Positions 1 to 9,544 are shown, counted from the first letter of the stretch. The stretch: DNA of 64,000 bases from Companilactobacillus kimchii DSM 13961 = JCM 10707 (GCF_001435445.1 NZ_AZDH01000017.1:325713-389712); one strand, 5' to 3'. The notes: a model not told the origin generated them from the sequence alone. Numbers and translations: made by a program.

Positions 1-735
1 TACCGCTGCTAATTCCATATAACGAGGACGATTAATTTCACGCTTATTTTTATTAAACGTATTAACTATTTCCCAGGCTAACTTATTTGGATCAAGCACA
101 AAATTTTTCACCGAATCAAGATAGTTTCCATTATGATCAGCCACAGAGAAGAAATTAGTTGCTACAGGGCCTGGATTGATAGTCGTTACAAATACACCTA
201 ATGGCTTCAATTCAAGTCTTAAACCGTCTGAAAAGGCGATTACAGCCGCTTTAGTAGCTGCATATGCTGCTGATTTAGGAGTTGTGATCTTACCAGCCAT
301 TGATCCAACATTAAAAATATGTCCGCGGCCATTATCAATCATTTTGCTAGCAACTAATCTTGTCATTAACATTAAGCCTAAAACGTTCACGCGAAACATC
401 TTTTCAATCTTATCAAAATCTGTTTCTAGATAATTAGAAAAGTCACCAAAACCGGCGGCATTAACCAAGACATCAATATCATCAGTGATTTCAAAAGCCC
501 TTTTTACGCCCTCAGTAATTTGTTGTGGATCACTCATATCAACGCTCAAGTATTCATGGTGAGCACCCTCTGCACCGACACGAATACATTCGTTCTTTAC
601 CTGCAACAACTTATCTTCATTACGAGCTACTAATATTAAATTAGCACCGGATTTTGCAGCATTAATAGCTACATCTTTACCAATTCCGGAAGATGCTCCT
701 GTAACCAAAACTGTCTGATTCAATAAATTAACCAT
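1..735 (-). CDS. SDR-family oxidoreductase (3' end outside window)
   Basis: Short-chain dehydrogenase/reductase, truncated at its C-terminus by the window edge. Reading the minus strand from the ATG at 735, the N-terminus carries the Rossmann dinucleotide motif TGASSGIG, then an NAAG-type segment (VNAAGFGDF) and the active-site YxxxK as YAATK preceded by the conserved serine of VGSMAG. It is therefore expected to be an active NAD(P)H-dependent oxidoreductase; the substrate cannot be read from sequence. It lies 14 bp downstream of rnz on the same strand and is probably co-transcribed with obgE, the acyltransferase and rnz. At least 245 codons are present, close to the usual 250-270 of the family, so only a short tail is missing. 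Confidence 0.88.
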   Translation of the reverse strand, partial: MVNLLNQTVLVTGASSGIGKDVAINAAKSGANLILVARNEDKLLQVKNECIRVGAEGAHHEYLSVDMSDPQQITEGVKRAFEITDDIDVLVNAAGFGDFSNYLETDFDKIEKMFRVNVLGLMLMTRLVASKMIDNGRGHIFNVGSMAGKITTPKSAAYAATKAAVIAFSDGLRLELKPLGVFVTTINPGPVATNFFSVADHNGNYLDSVKNFVLDPNKLAWEIVNTFNKNKREINRPRYMELAAV

Positions 736-749
736 AGTCATCCTCTTTT

Positions 750-1676
750 CTATTTGAATGGAACTTCAAACAAATCAAAATCACTAGCCACTTTAGTATT
801 CTTAAAGATTCTTTGAGCTTCTCTTTGCAAAACTAAAGCACCTCTACCAGTATATCTAGCAGAAATATGTGTCAAAATCAATCCTTTTGCATGACATCTT
901 TTGGCCACTTCGGCTGCCTGAGTAGCAGTTGAATGGAAATAATTATAAGCTAGTTTCTTTTCATCGTTAGAAAAAGTTGATTCGTGAACGATTACGTCTG
1001 CATCTTGTGATAATTTATCAATTTCTGGAGTATAGCGAGTATCCGAAATGATCGTAACGACCTTACTTGGCTTATCAGGACCAATAAAGTCCTTACCGTT
1101 TAGAACCGTACCATCTTCTAAAGTAACCGTCTTACCAGCCTTCAATTGACCGAAAAGTGGACCATTAGGGATATTGTACTTCTGTAAATCATCCACCAAA
1201 AGTTCACCAGTCCTTGGTTTCTCAACCACACGATAGCCAAAACAAGTTACTCGATGTTTCAATTCGCCTGCATATACAGTGAAAGTCTTATCGTTAAAGA
1301 TTTCCCCACCGTTTTTCATCTCAATATATTTGATAGGATAACTTAATCTACTACCGGTTACCTTTAAGGAGGTTTCAACAAACAGCTTGATCCCAACTGG
1401 TCCATATATTTCTAAAGGCGAATTTCCACCCTGATTAGAACGACTAGATAACAAACCGGGTAAACCAAAGATATGATCCCCATGTAAATGAGTGATAAAA
1501 ATTTTTGTGATCTTTCTAGGCTTAATTGCCGTTTTTAAAATTTGATGCTGTGTAGCTTCGCCGACATCAAACAGCCAGACTTCATTTCTTTCATCCAACA
1601 TTTTTAGAGCTGTACTTGAAACGTTACGGCCCTTTGATGGAACGCCAGCGCCTGTTCCTAAAAATTCTAATTCCAT
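750..1676 (-). CDS. rnz: Ribonuclease Z
   Basis: tRNA 3'-endonuclease of the metallo-beta-lactamase fold, which trims the 3' trailer of tRNA precursors lacking encoded CCA. The zinc motif [12 protein letters not shown] is near residues 63-74. Further ligands are seen in ISDTRYT (Asp) and the terminal LTHISARY (His). The length of 308 aa is normal for the long bacterial RNase Z. The ATG at 1676 is preceded by AGGAA. It lies 20 bp after the acyltransferase gene and before an SDR gene; obgE, rnz and an SDR gene are commonly neighbours in lactobacilli (from memory). Housekeeping function, high certainty. Confidence 0.95.
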   Translation of the reverse strand: MELEFLGTGAGVPSKGRNVSSTALKMLDERNEVWLFDVGEATQHQILKTAIKPRKITKIFITHLHGDHIFGLPGLLSSRSNQGGNSPLEIYGPVGIKLFVETSLKVTGSRLSYPIKYIEMKNGGEIFNDKTFTVYAGELKHRVTCFGYRVVEKPRTGELLVDDLQKYNIPNGPLFGQLKAGKTVTLEDGTVLNGKDFIGPDKPSKVVTIISDTRYTPEIDKLSQDADVIVHESTFSNDEKKLAYNYFHSTATQAAEVAKRCHAKGLILTHISARYTGRGALVLQREAQRIFKNTKVASDFDLFEVPFK

Positions 1677-1696
1677 AAAAAATTCCTATTCTACTT

Positions 1697-3622
1697 CTAC
1701 TTTTTATCCAATGACTTCAAAATTTCCTTAGCCACGAAGGATGTGTAATACATTGAACCGTCCGGATTTGGATGAACATTATCATCATAGAACCAATCAG
1801 TGTGTCCATTTGAATATCCATTCCAATCAATCACGGTCAAATTCTTATACTTACTTTGAGCTTGACTTAGAACACCATTAACGGTCTTTTCCCATGGTCT
1901 AGTTGGAACATGAACATTGATCCAATAAACATGACGTTGTGGACCAACCAATGACATAATTTGTCCAAGCTGTTGCATATTGAATGGTCCATTAGTTCCT
2001 AAACCAATCAAGACATTAGGTGCTAAGACGCCTTGATCTTTATACTTCTGTAAGATATCTAGACTGGCAGTCAATTGACGACTAACTGCTGCATCAACAA
2101 CGACCTTCTTGTCATCAAACAACTTCAAGAAATTATCTGATCCATCGGCCATAACCGAATCACCAACAGCTGTTAATGGTACATCCTTTAATCTCTGCAA
2201 GTCGATCTGTGTTAAACCATACTTCTCGAATTCGGTATTAATTGGATTATCTTTAGCTGCTTTCTTATATCTAGCATAGTCAGCAGCTGACATCTTACCT
2301 GTTGCATTCTGTTTCTTTTTAGCCTTTTTCAGGTTCTCAATAGCTTGCTGTTTCTTTTTCTTATTAGCTTTTTCATTCTTATTAATCTTATTAGCCAATT
2401 GACTATGGTTAACATTAGGATTTGGTGCACTAACGGCTTTAACTACACCGTAACAACCTGTAATACTAATTAAAGCAATTACTAGAGCTAAAATACGTTG
2501 AATTCCTGTTGAAGATTTAAAGAAATTCTTAACGTCACTCCACTTAGCATGGGCCAAAGGTTGTTCGACGAACCTGAATGAAAATTCAGTTACTAAGACA
2601 ATTAAAATAACTTCAATCACCGGATATAAAATCGGATGATCTGCAACATTTTTAAACTTAGATTCAAAAAAGATCATAACAGGAAATTGGTATAGGTATA
2701 ATCCATAACTTCTTGAACCCACAAAATGGAAAACCTTATTGGATAACAAACCATTCCACATAGAATCTGGATGAGCTACAACCGCAATAAAGATACATGT
2801 TGTAACAGAGAAGATGAACATCCCGCCACGATAAAGGAATGGATCAGAATCTTTAATTGTGAAAATCATCAACAGCATCAAAGCTAACGACAATAAACCA
2901 ACAATATTCAATTTCCATTTATCAGATTTTTTAAGACCTTCTTTTAATTTTTCAGCAGGCCAAACTAGTGCTAAGCCACATCCCAAAAGGATTGAGAATA
3001 ATCTTGTGTCAGTACCATAATAAATTCTACTTGGGTCAACACCCGGCTTAAATAAAATTGCCATCCAAATTGCTGATGCAATGGAAACAATCATAGAAAA
3101 GCCAAAAATACGGCCTTTTTTAACATGGAATTTACTAAACAAAATCAACAGAATTGGCCAAATAATATAAAATTGACCTTCAATAGACAACGTCCATAAA
3201 TGTGTAAATGGTGATTCATTATTGGCAAATCGTTCGAAATACGACTGACCATTAAAAATTTGCCACCAATTATAGACATTCAAAATATTTGTCACAAAAA
3301 TCTGATCGAAATGGTATAGCAAGTTCTTTAAAAACAAAACAATATATGCCCCCGATGCTAATAATACAAACAGCATCCCTGGGTACAATCTTTTTACTCT
3401 TTTTAGATAAAAATTACTTAATGAAAACGAACCACCATAATCTACAGTATTAAAGAAATGATCTGTGATTAAGTATCCAGATATTAGGAAGAAGATTGGC
3501 ACTCCCAAATATCCACCGGAAAAAACATTAGGATTTAAGTGATACATGATAACACCTATAACCCCTAAAGTACGTAGTCCATCAAATCCAGTAATAAATC
3601 TTCTTTTCGGTGATTTATTCAT
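1697..3622 (-). CDS. OatA-like membrane O-acyltransferase with SGNH domain
   Basis: Two-domain peptidoglycan or polysaccharide O-acetyltransferase type. Residues about 8-360 form an acyltransferase-3 membrane domain with roughly ten hydrophobic segments, starting with ITGFDGLRTLGVIGVIMYH. A lysine-rich linker (about 405-445) leads to an extracytoplasmic SGNH hydrolase-like domain with block I GDSVMAD, a GLGTNG segment and the C-terminal DxxH as DNVHPN. OatA enzymes move acetyl groups across the membrane onto MurNAc and give lysozyme resistance; whether the acceptor here is peptidoglycan or a secondary polymer cannot be decided. It is inserted between obgE (12 bp upstream) and rnz. The length of 641 aa is typical. 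The start at 3622 (MNKSPKRRF) looks sound. Confidence 0.88.
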   Translation of the reverse strand: MNKSPKRRFITGFDGLRTLGVIGVIMYHLNPNVFSGGYLGVPIFFLISGYLITDHFFNTVDYGGSFSLSNFYLKRVKRLYPGMLFVLLASGAYIVLFLKNLLYHFDQIFVTNILNVYNWWQIFNGQSYFERFANNESPFTHLWTLSIEGQFYIIWPILLILFSKFHVKKGRIFGFSMIVSIASAIWMAILFKPGVDPSRIYYGTDTRLFSILLGCGLALVWPAEKLKEGLKKSDKWKLNIVGLLSLALMLLMIFTIKDSDPFLYRGGMFIFSVTTCIFIAVVAHPDSMWNGLLSNKVFHFVGSRSYGLYLYQFPVMIFFESKFKNVADHPILYPVIEVILIVLVTEFSFRFVEQPLAHAKWSDVKNFFKSSTGIQRILALVIALISITGCYGVVKAVSAPNPNVNHSQLANKINKNEKANKKKKQQAIENLKKAKKKQNATGKMSAADYARYKKAAKDNPINTEFEKYGLTQIDLQRLKDVPLTAVGDSVMADGSDNFLKLFDDKKVVVDAAVSRQLTASLDILQKYKDQGVLAPNVLIGLGTNGPFNMQQLGQIMSLVGPQRHVYWINVHVPTRPWEKTVNGVLSQAQSKYKNLTVIDWNGYSNGHTDWFYDDNVHPNPDGSMYYTSFVAKEILKSLDKK

Positions 3623-3634
3623 TATTTCTAGCCC

Positions 3635-4909
3635 CTAAATAAATTCAAAAGTAAAGTCAAGAATTGTAACTGAATCACCTGATTCGGCCCCTGCCTCAAT
3701 CAAAGCGTCTTCAATACCCATTGACTTCAATTGTCTAGCAAAACGCATAATTCCATCTTGATGATCCAAATTAGTTCTTTGAAGAAGTAATTCAACTCGA
3801 TCACCTTTAACAACAAAACTATGTTCAGCATCTTTTTCAATAGTAAATTGCTTCTTCTCTGGCTCAAAGTTGTATTCTTTAGAATCGTCAGTTTGTACAT
3901 CAATGTGAATTGGTTCCGCCTTGGATAATACTTCACTAGTATGATTCATCAGATCTTTAACACCTGTATGTTGAACACTTGAAATAGGGAAAATATCAGC
4001 ATCAGCATCCAATTTCTCTTTAAATTCTGCCAAGCGTTCTTCAGAACCAGGAATATCTAACTTAGTTGGCACAATAATTTCTGGACGTTTCAAAACATTT
4101 GCATCGTAATTACCTAGTTCTTTACGGATAGCTAAATAGTCATCATAAGGTTCACGACCATTATTAGGATCCATATCAACTAAATGTAGGATAACTCTAG
4201 TTCTTTCAACGTGGCGTAAGAATTGAATCCCCAAACCAACACCGTTAGAAGCTCCTTCAATTAATCCTGGCAAATCAGCAATAACAAAATCTTGCCCATT
4301 TTCCAACTTAACCATTCCTAAATTAGGAGATAAAGTTGTAAAGTGATATGCAGCAATCTTAGGTTTAGCAGAAGTTGCTACAGATAATAAAGTAGACTTC
4401 CCAACTGATGGGAATCCAACCAAACCAACATCCGCAATCAACTTCAATTCAAGCTTCAAATGCTTTTCTTGACCAGGTTCACCATTTTCGGCTACTTCTG
4501 GTGCTTGGTTCTTAGATGTAGCGAAGTGAATATTACCACGACCACCATCTCCACCTTTAGCAACAACTAGTTCTTGGTTATTCTCGGTTAAATCTCCGAC
4601 TAATCTACCACTATCTTCATCATAAATTGATGTTCCTGTAGGAACGACAATGTAAACTGGATCAGCCTTGTGACCATACATTCCCTTGATTTGGCCATTT
4701 TGACCAGGTTGAGCTTTAAAAATTCTCTTGTATCTAAAGTCCATTAAGGTATTCATACCTTCATTAGCCTTTAAAATTATGTCGCCTCCGCGACCACCGT
4801 CTCCACCTGAAGGTCCGCCAAGTGGTACATACTTTTCGTGGCGGAAGGCAACAGCGCCGTCTCCACCCTTACCAGATTTTACGGTGATTTTAACGTTATC
4901 TACAAACAT
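3635..4909 (-). CDS. obgE: GTPase Obg/CgtA
   Basis: Essential ribosome-associated GTPase of the Obg family, acting in late 50S assembly and stress control. The domain order is canonical: glycine-rich Obg fold (residues 1-158), G domain with P-loop GFPSVGKST (near 166-174), switch/G3 [10 protein letters not shown] and TKLD as the G4 motif, then a C-terminal OCT domain (about 345-424). The 424-aa length is typical of lactobacilli. ATG at 4909 follows a strong AAGGGGG ribosome binding site. It leads the minus-strand unit obgE - acyltransferase - rnz - SDR. The upstream region has an extended -10 (TGCTAAAAT). Confidence 0.96.
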   Translation of the reverse strand: MFVDNVKITVKSGKGGDGAVAFRHEKYVPLGGPSGGDGGRGGDIILKANEGMNTLMDFRYKRIFKAQPGQNGQIKGMYGHKADPVYIVVPTGTSIYDEDSGRLVGDLTENNQELVVAKGGDGGRGNIHFATSKNQAPEVAENGEPGQEKHLKLELKLIADVGLVGFPSVGKSTLLSVATSAKPKIAAYHFTTLSPNLGMVKLENGQDFVIADLPGLIEGASNGVGLGIQFLRHVERTRVILHLVDMDPNNGREPYDDYLAIRKELGNYDANVLKRPEIIVPTKLDIPGSEERLAEFKEKLDADADIFPISSVQHTGVKDLMNHTSEVLSKAEPIHIDVQTDDSKEYNFEPEKKQFTIEKDAEHSFVVKGDRVELLLQRTNLDHQDGIMRFARQLKSMGIEDALIEAGAESGDSVTILDFTFEFI

Positions 4910-4946
4910 TAAAATCCCCCTTTCTAAACTTAATTATCATTTCTAA

Positions 4947-4952
4947 ATTTTA
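4947..4952 (-). promoter_or_regulatory. Extended -10 element of obgE promoter
   Basis: On the minus strand TGCTAAAAT gives a TGn extended -10 about 38 bp upstream of the obgE start. No good -35 is visible, which is usual for extended -10 promoters. Confidence 0.5.
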
Positions 4953-4962
4953 GCACAAAAAC

Positions 4963-4986
4963 ATACTTCATAATACTTTGAAGTAT
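4963..4986. repeat. Inverted repeat ATACTTCA-N8-TGAAGTAT
   Basis: Perfect 8-bp arms separated by 8 bases, lying just upstream of the obgE -10 and about 75 bp upstream of the fru promoter. There is no long T-tract, so it looks more like a protein-binding dyad than a terminator. Which of the two divergent units it serves is unknown. Confidence 0.5.
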
Positions 4987-5021
4987 AATTGATTGTCCAG
5001 AAATTTATTAATCGGTTGATA

Positions 5022-5069
5022 TCTTTTGGAAGATTTTGAAAGATTTTGAGTTTTTATGATTGATTTTGA
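5022..5069 (+). promoter_or_regulatory. Probable FruR operator: phased GATTTTGA repeats
   Basis: Three exact copies of GATTTTGA start at 5032, 5042 and 5062, with a weaker TCTTTTGGA at 5022. All are spaced by 10 or 20 bases, so they lie on one face of the helix. The last copy overlaps the -35. DeoR-family sugar regulators often bind tandem direct repeats, so this is the likely operator for the adjacent FruR; this is inference from pattern and position. Confidence 0.6.
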
Positions 5070-5088
5070 ATGAATATGGAGGTATTAT
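5060..5088 (+). promoter_or_regulatory. Promoter of fruRKA
   Basis: -35 TTGATT (5060-5065), 17-bp spacer, -10 TATTAT (5083-5088). The expected transcription start near 5095 leaves a very short leader that barely contains the GAGGTGAT ribosome binding site, which supports the GTG start at 5110. Confidence 0.65.
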
Positions 5089-5109
5089 ATTTTTTGCGAG
5101 GTGATGAAA

Positions 5110-5862
5110 GTGCTTACTGAAGAAAGACAACAAATTATTTTAGAACAATTAAAAATACACAATATTGTCAAACTCCACGATTTAATTCCATTAACGGGTG
5201 CTTCTGAATCTACCTTGCGTCGTGATTTGCAAGATCTTGAGAATTGTCACAAGTTATTACGAATCCACGGCGGTGCTCAAAACGTCATTTCATTACATGA
5301 GGAACCAGCGCTTTCTCAAAAAGCAGCTGTACATATTAATGAAAAGAAACTGATCGGTCAAACAGCCGCAAGTTTAGTTAGAAATCATGAAGTAATCTTT
5401 TTAGATTCCGGAACTACCATTCAATTCATGATCCCCTACTTAATAGAACATAACGACTTGTTAGTCATTACCAATAGTGTCGACAACGCTTCGATGTTGG
5501 CCGATTATAACGTGAACACATTTCTTCCTGGGGGAAAGTTAAAATCATCTACAAAGGCATTGATTGGTGCAAACATCATTCAAACACTTGAAAGATATCA
5601 CTTTGATCGCGCTTTTCTCGGTACCAATGGTTTTTCTATTGATGCTGGTTACACAACACCAGATCCTGAAGAAGCAGCTATTAAGAGTTTGGCGATCACG
5701 CAATCGAATCAATCTTATGTACTATCCGATAGTTCCAAGTTTTCGCAAGTTAGTTTTAGTCGTTTTGCAACTTTAGATGAAGTTCCATTAATAACAAGCA
5801 GACTATCAGAAAAAGAAGCTAATGCTTTGAAAAAATTTACTAAGATAACGGAGGCAATCTAG
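5110..5862 (+). CDS. fruR: DeoR-family repressor of the fructose operon
   Basis: DeoR-type transcription regulator. The N-terminal helix-turn-helix (LIPLTGASESTLRRDLQDLE, about residues 20-42) is followed by an ISOCOT-fold effector domain containing FLDSGTT, which binds a sugar phosphate in this family; fructose-1-phosphate is the expected ligand from context. The start is chosen as GTG 5110: the protein then begins LTEERQQ like other DeoR members, and GAGGTGAT sits just upstream. The in-frame GTG 5101 and ATG 5104 overlap that ribosome binding site. The stop codon TAG directly abuts the TTG start of fruK, so the two are translationally coupled. Likely autoregulated through the phased repeats upstream. 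Confidence 0.9.
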   Translation: MLTEERQQIILEQLKIHNIVKLHDLIPLTGASESTLRRDLQDLENCHKLLRIHGGAQNVISLHEEPALSQKAAVHINEKKLIGQTAASLVRNHEVIFLDSGTTIQFMIPYLIEHNDLLVITNSVDNASMLADYNVNTFLPGGKLKSSTKALIGANIIQTLERYHFDRAFLGTNGFSIDAGYTTPDPEEAAIKSLAITQSNQSYVLSDSSKFSQVSFSRFATLDEVPLITSRLSEKEANALKKFTKITEAI

Positions 5863-6783
5863 TTGATCTATACAATTACAGTTAATCCCTCAATTGATTA
5901 CGTTTTACAATTGAAGAATTTAAATACTGGTGAAGTTAACCGTACTCAAAACGATGTTAAACTTCCTGGAGGAAAAGGAATCAATGTTTCTAGAATTATG
6001 AAGGAACTTAATATTGATTCCACAGCGCTTGGTTTTGTTGGTGGTGCTACAGGTTCAATGTTTGAAGAATTGCTTTCTCAACACAACCTAAAAACTTCCT
6101 TTACTAGAGTTAAGGAAGACACTCGTATCAATGTCAAAATTAACGCTACTGAACAAAACGAGGAAACAGAAATTAACGGTGCCGGTCCTACCATCAGCAA
6201 TGAAGAACAAACTAATTTCATGAATAATTTAAGTGAAATTGGCAAGGGTGATATCGTTGTTATGGCTGGAAGCCTTTCCAGAAATCTCAATACTAATTTT
6301 TATTTAGATATTGCTGAAAAAATTCAAAAGCAAGGTGCCGAATTCATCATTGATACTACTGGTCAAGCCCTGTTGGATACTTTGCCACTACACCCATTAG
6401 TCGTAAAACCAAATCATCATGAACTAGCTGACTTGTTCGACGTTACTTTCAAAGATGAACAAGAAATCATTACTTACGCTAGAAAACTTTTGGACAAAGG
6501 GGCTAAGCATGTCTTAGTTTCTATGGCTGGAGATGGTGCTTTACTAGTTACTAAGGATAAAGCCTATAAGGCAAATGCTCCTAAAGGAACTGTCATCAAT
6601 TCAGTTGGTGCCGGCGACTCTATGATTGCCGGATTTGCTGGTACATTCATGGAAACAAACGATCCTATTGAAAGCTTCCATATGGGTGCTGCTTGTGGAT
6701 CAGCTACTGCCTTCAGTCAAGACATAGCTATTAAAGAAAAAATTGACGAAGTTTATAAGGAAATTTCTATTACAGAAATCTAA
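5863..6783 (+). CDS. fruK: 1-phosphofructokinase
   Basis: PfkB-family kinase converting fructose-1-phosphate to fructose-1,6-bisphosphate with ATP. Signature 1 is seen as LPGGKGINVSR (near residues 35-45) and signature 2, with the catalytic Asp, as NSVGAGDSMIAGF (about 246-258). Length 306 aa is typical. The start is TTG at 5863, immediately after the fruR stop, with GGAGG 8 bases upstream in the end of fruR. It is the middle gene of fruR-fruK-fruA: the PTS delivers F1P, this enzyme feeds it to glycolysis. A tagatose-6-phosphate or 6-phosphofructokinase role is less likely given the fusion PTS next door. Confidence 0.94.
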   Translation: MIYTITVNPSIDYVLQLKNLNTGEVNRTQNDVKLPGGKGINVSRIMKELNIDSTALGFVGGATGSMFEELLSQHNLKTSFTRVKEDTRINVKINATEQNEETEINGAGPTISNEEQTNFMNNLSEIGKGDIVVMAGSLSRNLNTNFYLDIAEKIQKQGAEFIIDTTGQALLDTLPLHPLVVKPNHHELADLFDVTFKDEQEIITYARKLLDKGAKHVLVSMAGDGALLVTKDKAYKANAPKGTVINSVGAGDSMIAGFAGTFMETNDPIESFHMGAACGSATAFSQDIAIKEKIDEVYKEISITEI

Positions 6784-6802
6784 TTGAGGGGGACTCTTAA
6801 TA

Positions 6803-8746
6803 ATGGACTTAAAGCAACTATTGTTAAAAGACGCCATGATCATGGACTTGAAAGCTACTACTAAAGAGGATGCCATTGAAGAAATGGTTGATAAGTACTA
6901 TCAAGTCGGCGTTATTGATGACAAAGAATTATACAAAGCAGATATTTTAAAGCGTGAAGCACAAACAAGTACTGGTATCGGTGAAGGAATTGCCATGCCA
7001 CATGCTCGTGATAAAGCTGTTAAACGTGCTACAGTTTTATTTGCTAAAAGTGCTAAGGGTATCGATTATAAATCATTAGATGGCCAACCAGCCTACCTAT
7101 TCTTTATGATTGCTGCTCCAGATGGTGCTGATAATCTTCACTTGCAAGCTCTTGCCGCACTATCATCACTTCTAATCAATCCTGAATTGGTCAAGAACCT
7201 AAAGGCTGCTAAAACAGCTGATGAAGTTCAAGAATTATTTGATAAAGCCATGAAAGAAAAGGAAGCCAAGGATAAAGCTGACGAAGAGAAAGAAAAAGCT
7301 AAAGCAGCGGCTGCCGCTCAAGCTAGCGATTCTGATGACAAGAAACCTTATGTTGTTGCTGTTACAGCCTGCCCTACTGGTATTGCTCATACATACATGG
7401 CTGAAGCTGCTCTAAAAGAACAAGCTGAAAAAATGGGTATCGACATTAAGGTTGAAACTAATGGTTCCGAAGGTGTTAAGCATAAGTTAACCGCCGACGA
7501 AATCAACCGTGCTGATGGTGTTATCATCGCTGCCGACAAGAAAGTTGATATGCCTCGTTTTGATGGCAAGCACTTAGTTAACCGTCCTGTTAGTGATGGT
7601 ATCAACAAAGCCGAAGAATTAATCAACTTAGCTGTTGAACAAAAAGCTCCTGTCTTCCATGCTGAGGGTGGTGCTACCGCAGAAAAAGAAGACACTGAAG
7701 AAAAGAAGTCACTTTGGTCAAGAATCTACGCTGATTTAATGAATGGTATTTCCAATATGCTTCCATTCGTTGTTGGTGGTGGTATCTTAATGGCTATTTC
7801 CTTCCTATTGGAAAACTCCGTTGGTGCTCATTCACAATGGTTCCTCTTCTTTAATAATGTTGGTAATTACGCCTTCAGTTTCTTGATCCCTGTTCTAGCT
7901 GCCTACATCGCGGTTTCAATCGGTGATCGTCCTGCCTTGCTACCTGGTTTCGTTGGTGGTTACATGGCTTCCCAAGCTACAGCTTCTGTAGTTAGTTCCA
8001 AGAGTCCTGCCGGCTTTATTGGTGGTCTTCTAGCTGGTTTCATTGCTGGATGGGTAGTTGTTTTCTTAAAGAAATGGCTCAAGAACCTGCCTCACTCACT
8101 AGCTGGTCTTAAGACTATCTTGATTTACCCAGTACTAGGACTGCTCTTCACTGGAGCTATCATGTACTTTGCTGTTGATCCAATCTTCGCCGTTGTTAAT
8201 GCCGCTATTACTCACTTCCTAGAATCAATGGGTACTGGTAATGCTGTTATCTTAGGTACATTACTTGGTGGTATGATGTCTATCGATATGGGTGGTCCTT
8301 TCAACAAGGCTGCTTACACATTTGCCATTGGTACATTTACTGCAACCCAAGATGGTGCTTTGATGGCTGCCGTTATGGTTGGTGGTATGGTTCCTCCTCT
8401 AGCTATTGCGATTGCAACAACATTCTGGAAGAACAAGTTTACTGAACAAGAAAGACAAGCCGGTCTTTCAAACTACATTTTAGGTTTATCATTCATTACT
8501 GAAGGTGCTATTCCATTTGCTGCCGGAGATCCATTGCACGTTATCGTATCAAGTGTTATCGGCTCTGCTATCGGTGGTGGTTTGACACAACTATGGGGCG
8601 TTAACGTTCCTGCTCCTCACGGTGGTATCTTCGTTACACCATTAGCTAACAAACCATTACTTTACTTATTAGCTGTTGTTATCGGTGCTGTAATTTCTGG
8701 TGTTATCTACGGTGTTTGGAAACCTGCTAAAAAAGAAAATAAATAA
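6803..8746 (+). CDS. fruA: Fructose PTS EIIABC
   Basis: Membrane phosphotransferase that imports fructose as fructose-1-phosphate. Order: EIIA-fru domain (about 1-150) with phospho-His in GIAMPHARDK, an alanine/lysine-rich linker (150-175), EIIB-fru domain with phospho-Cys in VTACPTGIAHT (near residue 196), a second charged linker, then EIIC-fru with about nine membrane spans from residue 310 to the C-terminus, including GDPLHVI. The 647-aa length and domain order match Gram-positive FruA. Preceded by GAGGGGG. It is the last gene of the operon and ends before a terminator at 8769. Confidence 0.96.
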   Translation: MDLKQLLLKDAMIMDLKATTKEDAIEEMVDKYYQVGVIDDKELYKADILKREAQTSTGIGEGIAMPHARDKAVKRATVLFAKSAKGIDYKSLDGQPAYLFFMIAAPDGADNLHLQALAALSSLLINPELVKNLKAAKTADEVQELFDKAMKEKEAKDKADEEKEKAKAAAAAQASDSDDKKPYVVAVTACPTGIAHTYMAEAALKEQAEKMGIDIKVETNGSEGVKHKLTADEINRADGVIIAADKKVDMPRFDGKHLVNRPVSDGINKAEELINLAVEQKAPVFHAEGGATAEKEDTEEKKSLWSRIYADLMNGISNMLPFVVGGGILMAISFLLENSVGAHSQWFLFFNNVGNYAFSFLIPVLAAYIAVSIGDRPALLPGFVGGYMASQATASVVSSKSPAGFIGGLLAGFIAGWVVVFLKKWLKNLPHSLAGLKTILIYPVLGLLFTGAIMYFAVDPIFAVVNAAITHFLESMGTGNAVILGTLLGGMMSIDMGGPFNKAAYTFAIGTFTATQDGALMAAVMVGGMVPPLAIAIATTFWKNKFTEQERQAGLSNYILGLSFITEGAIPFAAGDPLHVIVSSVIGSAIGGGLTQLWGVNVPAPHGGIFVTPLANKPLLYLLAVVIGAVISGVIYGVWKPAKKENK

Positions 8747-8768
8747 ATCCCGTTATAAACGGACAAAA

Positions 8769-8809
8769 AACTATTTAACTGACTAGGAAGTTAGCTAAAT
8801 AGTTTTTTT
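8769..8809 (+). terminator. Terminator of fruRKA
   Basis: Inverted repeat AACTATTTA / TAAATAGTT followed by seven T residues, 23 bp after the fruA stop. The A-run on the left arm means it may also end transcription of the minus-strand acetyltransferase gene. Confidence 0.8.
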
Positions 8810-8850
8810 ATTTGGAATAAATTACTAAAATTTTCCAATTGGAGTCACTA

Positions 8851-9393
8851 CTATAAATCTTCTTTAAGCAAACTGTATAGATTCTCATCATGAAAGCCAT
8901 CGTCCAATAGTTCATTTTGACGTAATGTTCCTTCCAAAATGAAGCCAGCTCTTTTGGCCACCGCATTACTAGCTTCATTATCAACTGCTGCTTGGATTAT
9001 GACGCGATTTAAACCATAATCTTCAAAACCCAAGTTAGCAAAACATTGTACTGCTCTTGTCACAATACCTCTCCCCTGAAACTTCTTACCTAACCAATAA
9101 CCAATATCGGCACTAGCTCGTAAATGATCAAAATGATTAAAACTAATCATTCCGGCAATTTCATTTTGATACCAAATTACAAGGTTTAATGAATCATTCA
9201 TCCCCATATGGCGGTTAGTCATCTGTAAAAACTCCACTTCATCATTCGCCACTTTAGTTAACTTTAACCATGGTAAATAATATTCAAAATATTCTCGTTG
9301 CCCATCCAACAATTTGAACAACTTAGGACCGTCAATTTTAGGTCTTGGTACTGTTAATTTAATTTCATCTGACACTTTGCAAGATAACATCAT
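8851..9393 (-). CDS. RimJ/RimL-type GNAT acetyltransferase
   Basis: GCN5-related N-acetyltransferase of the RimL/YdaF subgroup (180 aa). The acetyl-CoA pyrophosphate loop reads QGRGIV in the context YWLGKKFQGRGIVTRAV, followed by the typical NxxSxxVxxRxGF pattern as NEASNAVAKRAGF and the EGTLRQNELL segment. The family acetylates N-terminal amines of ribosomal proteins or small molecules; the substrate is not predictable. Two adjacent ATGs (9393 and 9390) both lie within reach of AGAAGG. Monocistronic, between the fructose operon and a surface-protein gene. Confidence 0.85.
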   Translation of the reverse strand: MMLSCKVSDEIKLTVPRPKIDGPKLFKLLDGQREYFEYYLPWLKLTKVANDEVEFLQMTNRHMGMNDSLNLVIWYQNEIAGMISFNHFDHLRASADIGYWLGKKFQGRGIVTRAVQCFANLGFEDYGLNRVIIQAAVDNEASNAVAKRAGFILEGTLRQNELLDDGFHDENLYSLLKEDL

Positions 9394-9482
9394 ACTTACC
9401 TTCTTTATCTTAATTAATATTATTTTTATCCTTTATTTCAGATAAAACAAAAATTTTAAAAAAATCTAATCTTAGGACATAA

Positions 9483-9544
9483 GGGATAATAATTTAGTAG
9501 TCCAACTCGATTACTGAATTCTTATCCTTTTTTTATTCTCATTA
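9483..9544 (+). terminator. Orphan terminator-like hairpin
   Basis: Long stem (GGATAA, AATT and AGTA pairing with TACT, AATT and TTATCC) with seven T residues on the plus strand. No plus-strand gene lies upstream before fruA, which already has its own terminator. It may end a short leader or small RNA starting around 9400, or be a relic. Confidence 0.55.

Noticed and set aside
176..433. Plus-strand 85-codon frame over the SDR gene
   Set aside because: The minus strand has unambiguous SDR motifs; no signals support the plus-strand frame.
4963..4986. Inverted repeat as terminator of a gene
   Set aside because: No T-tract and no gene ends there; kept only as an unassigned dyad.
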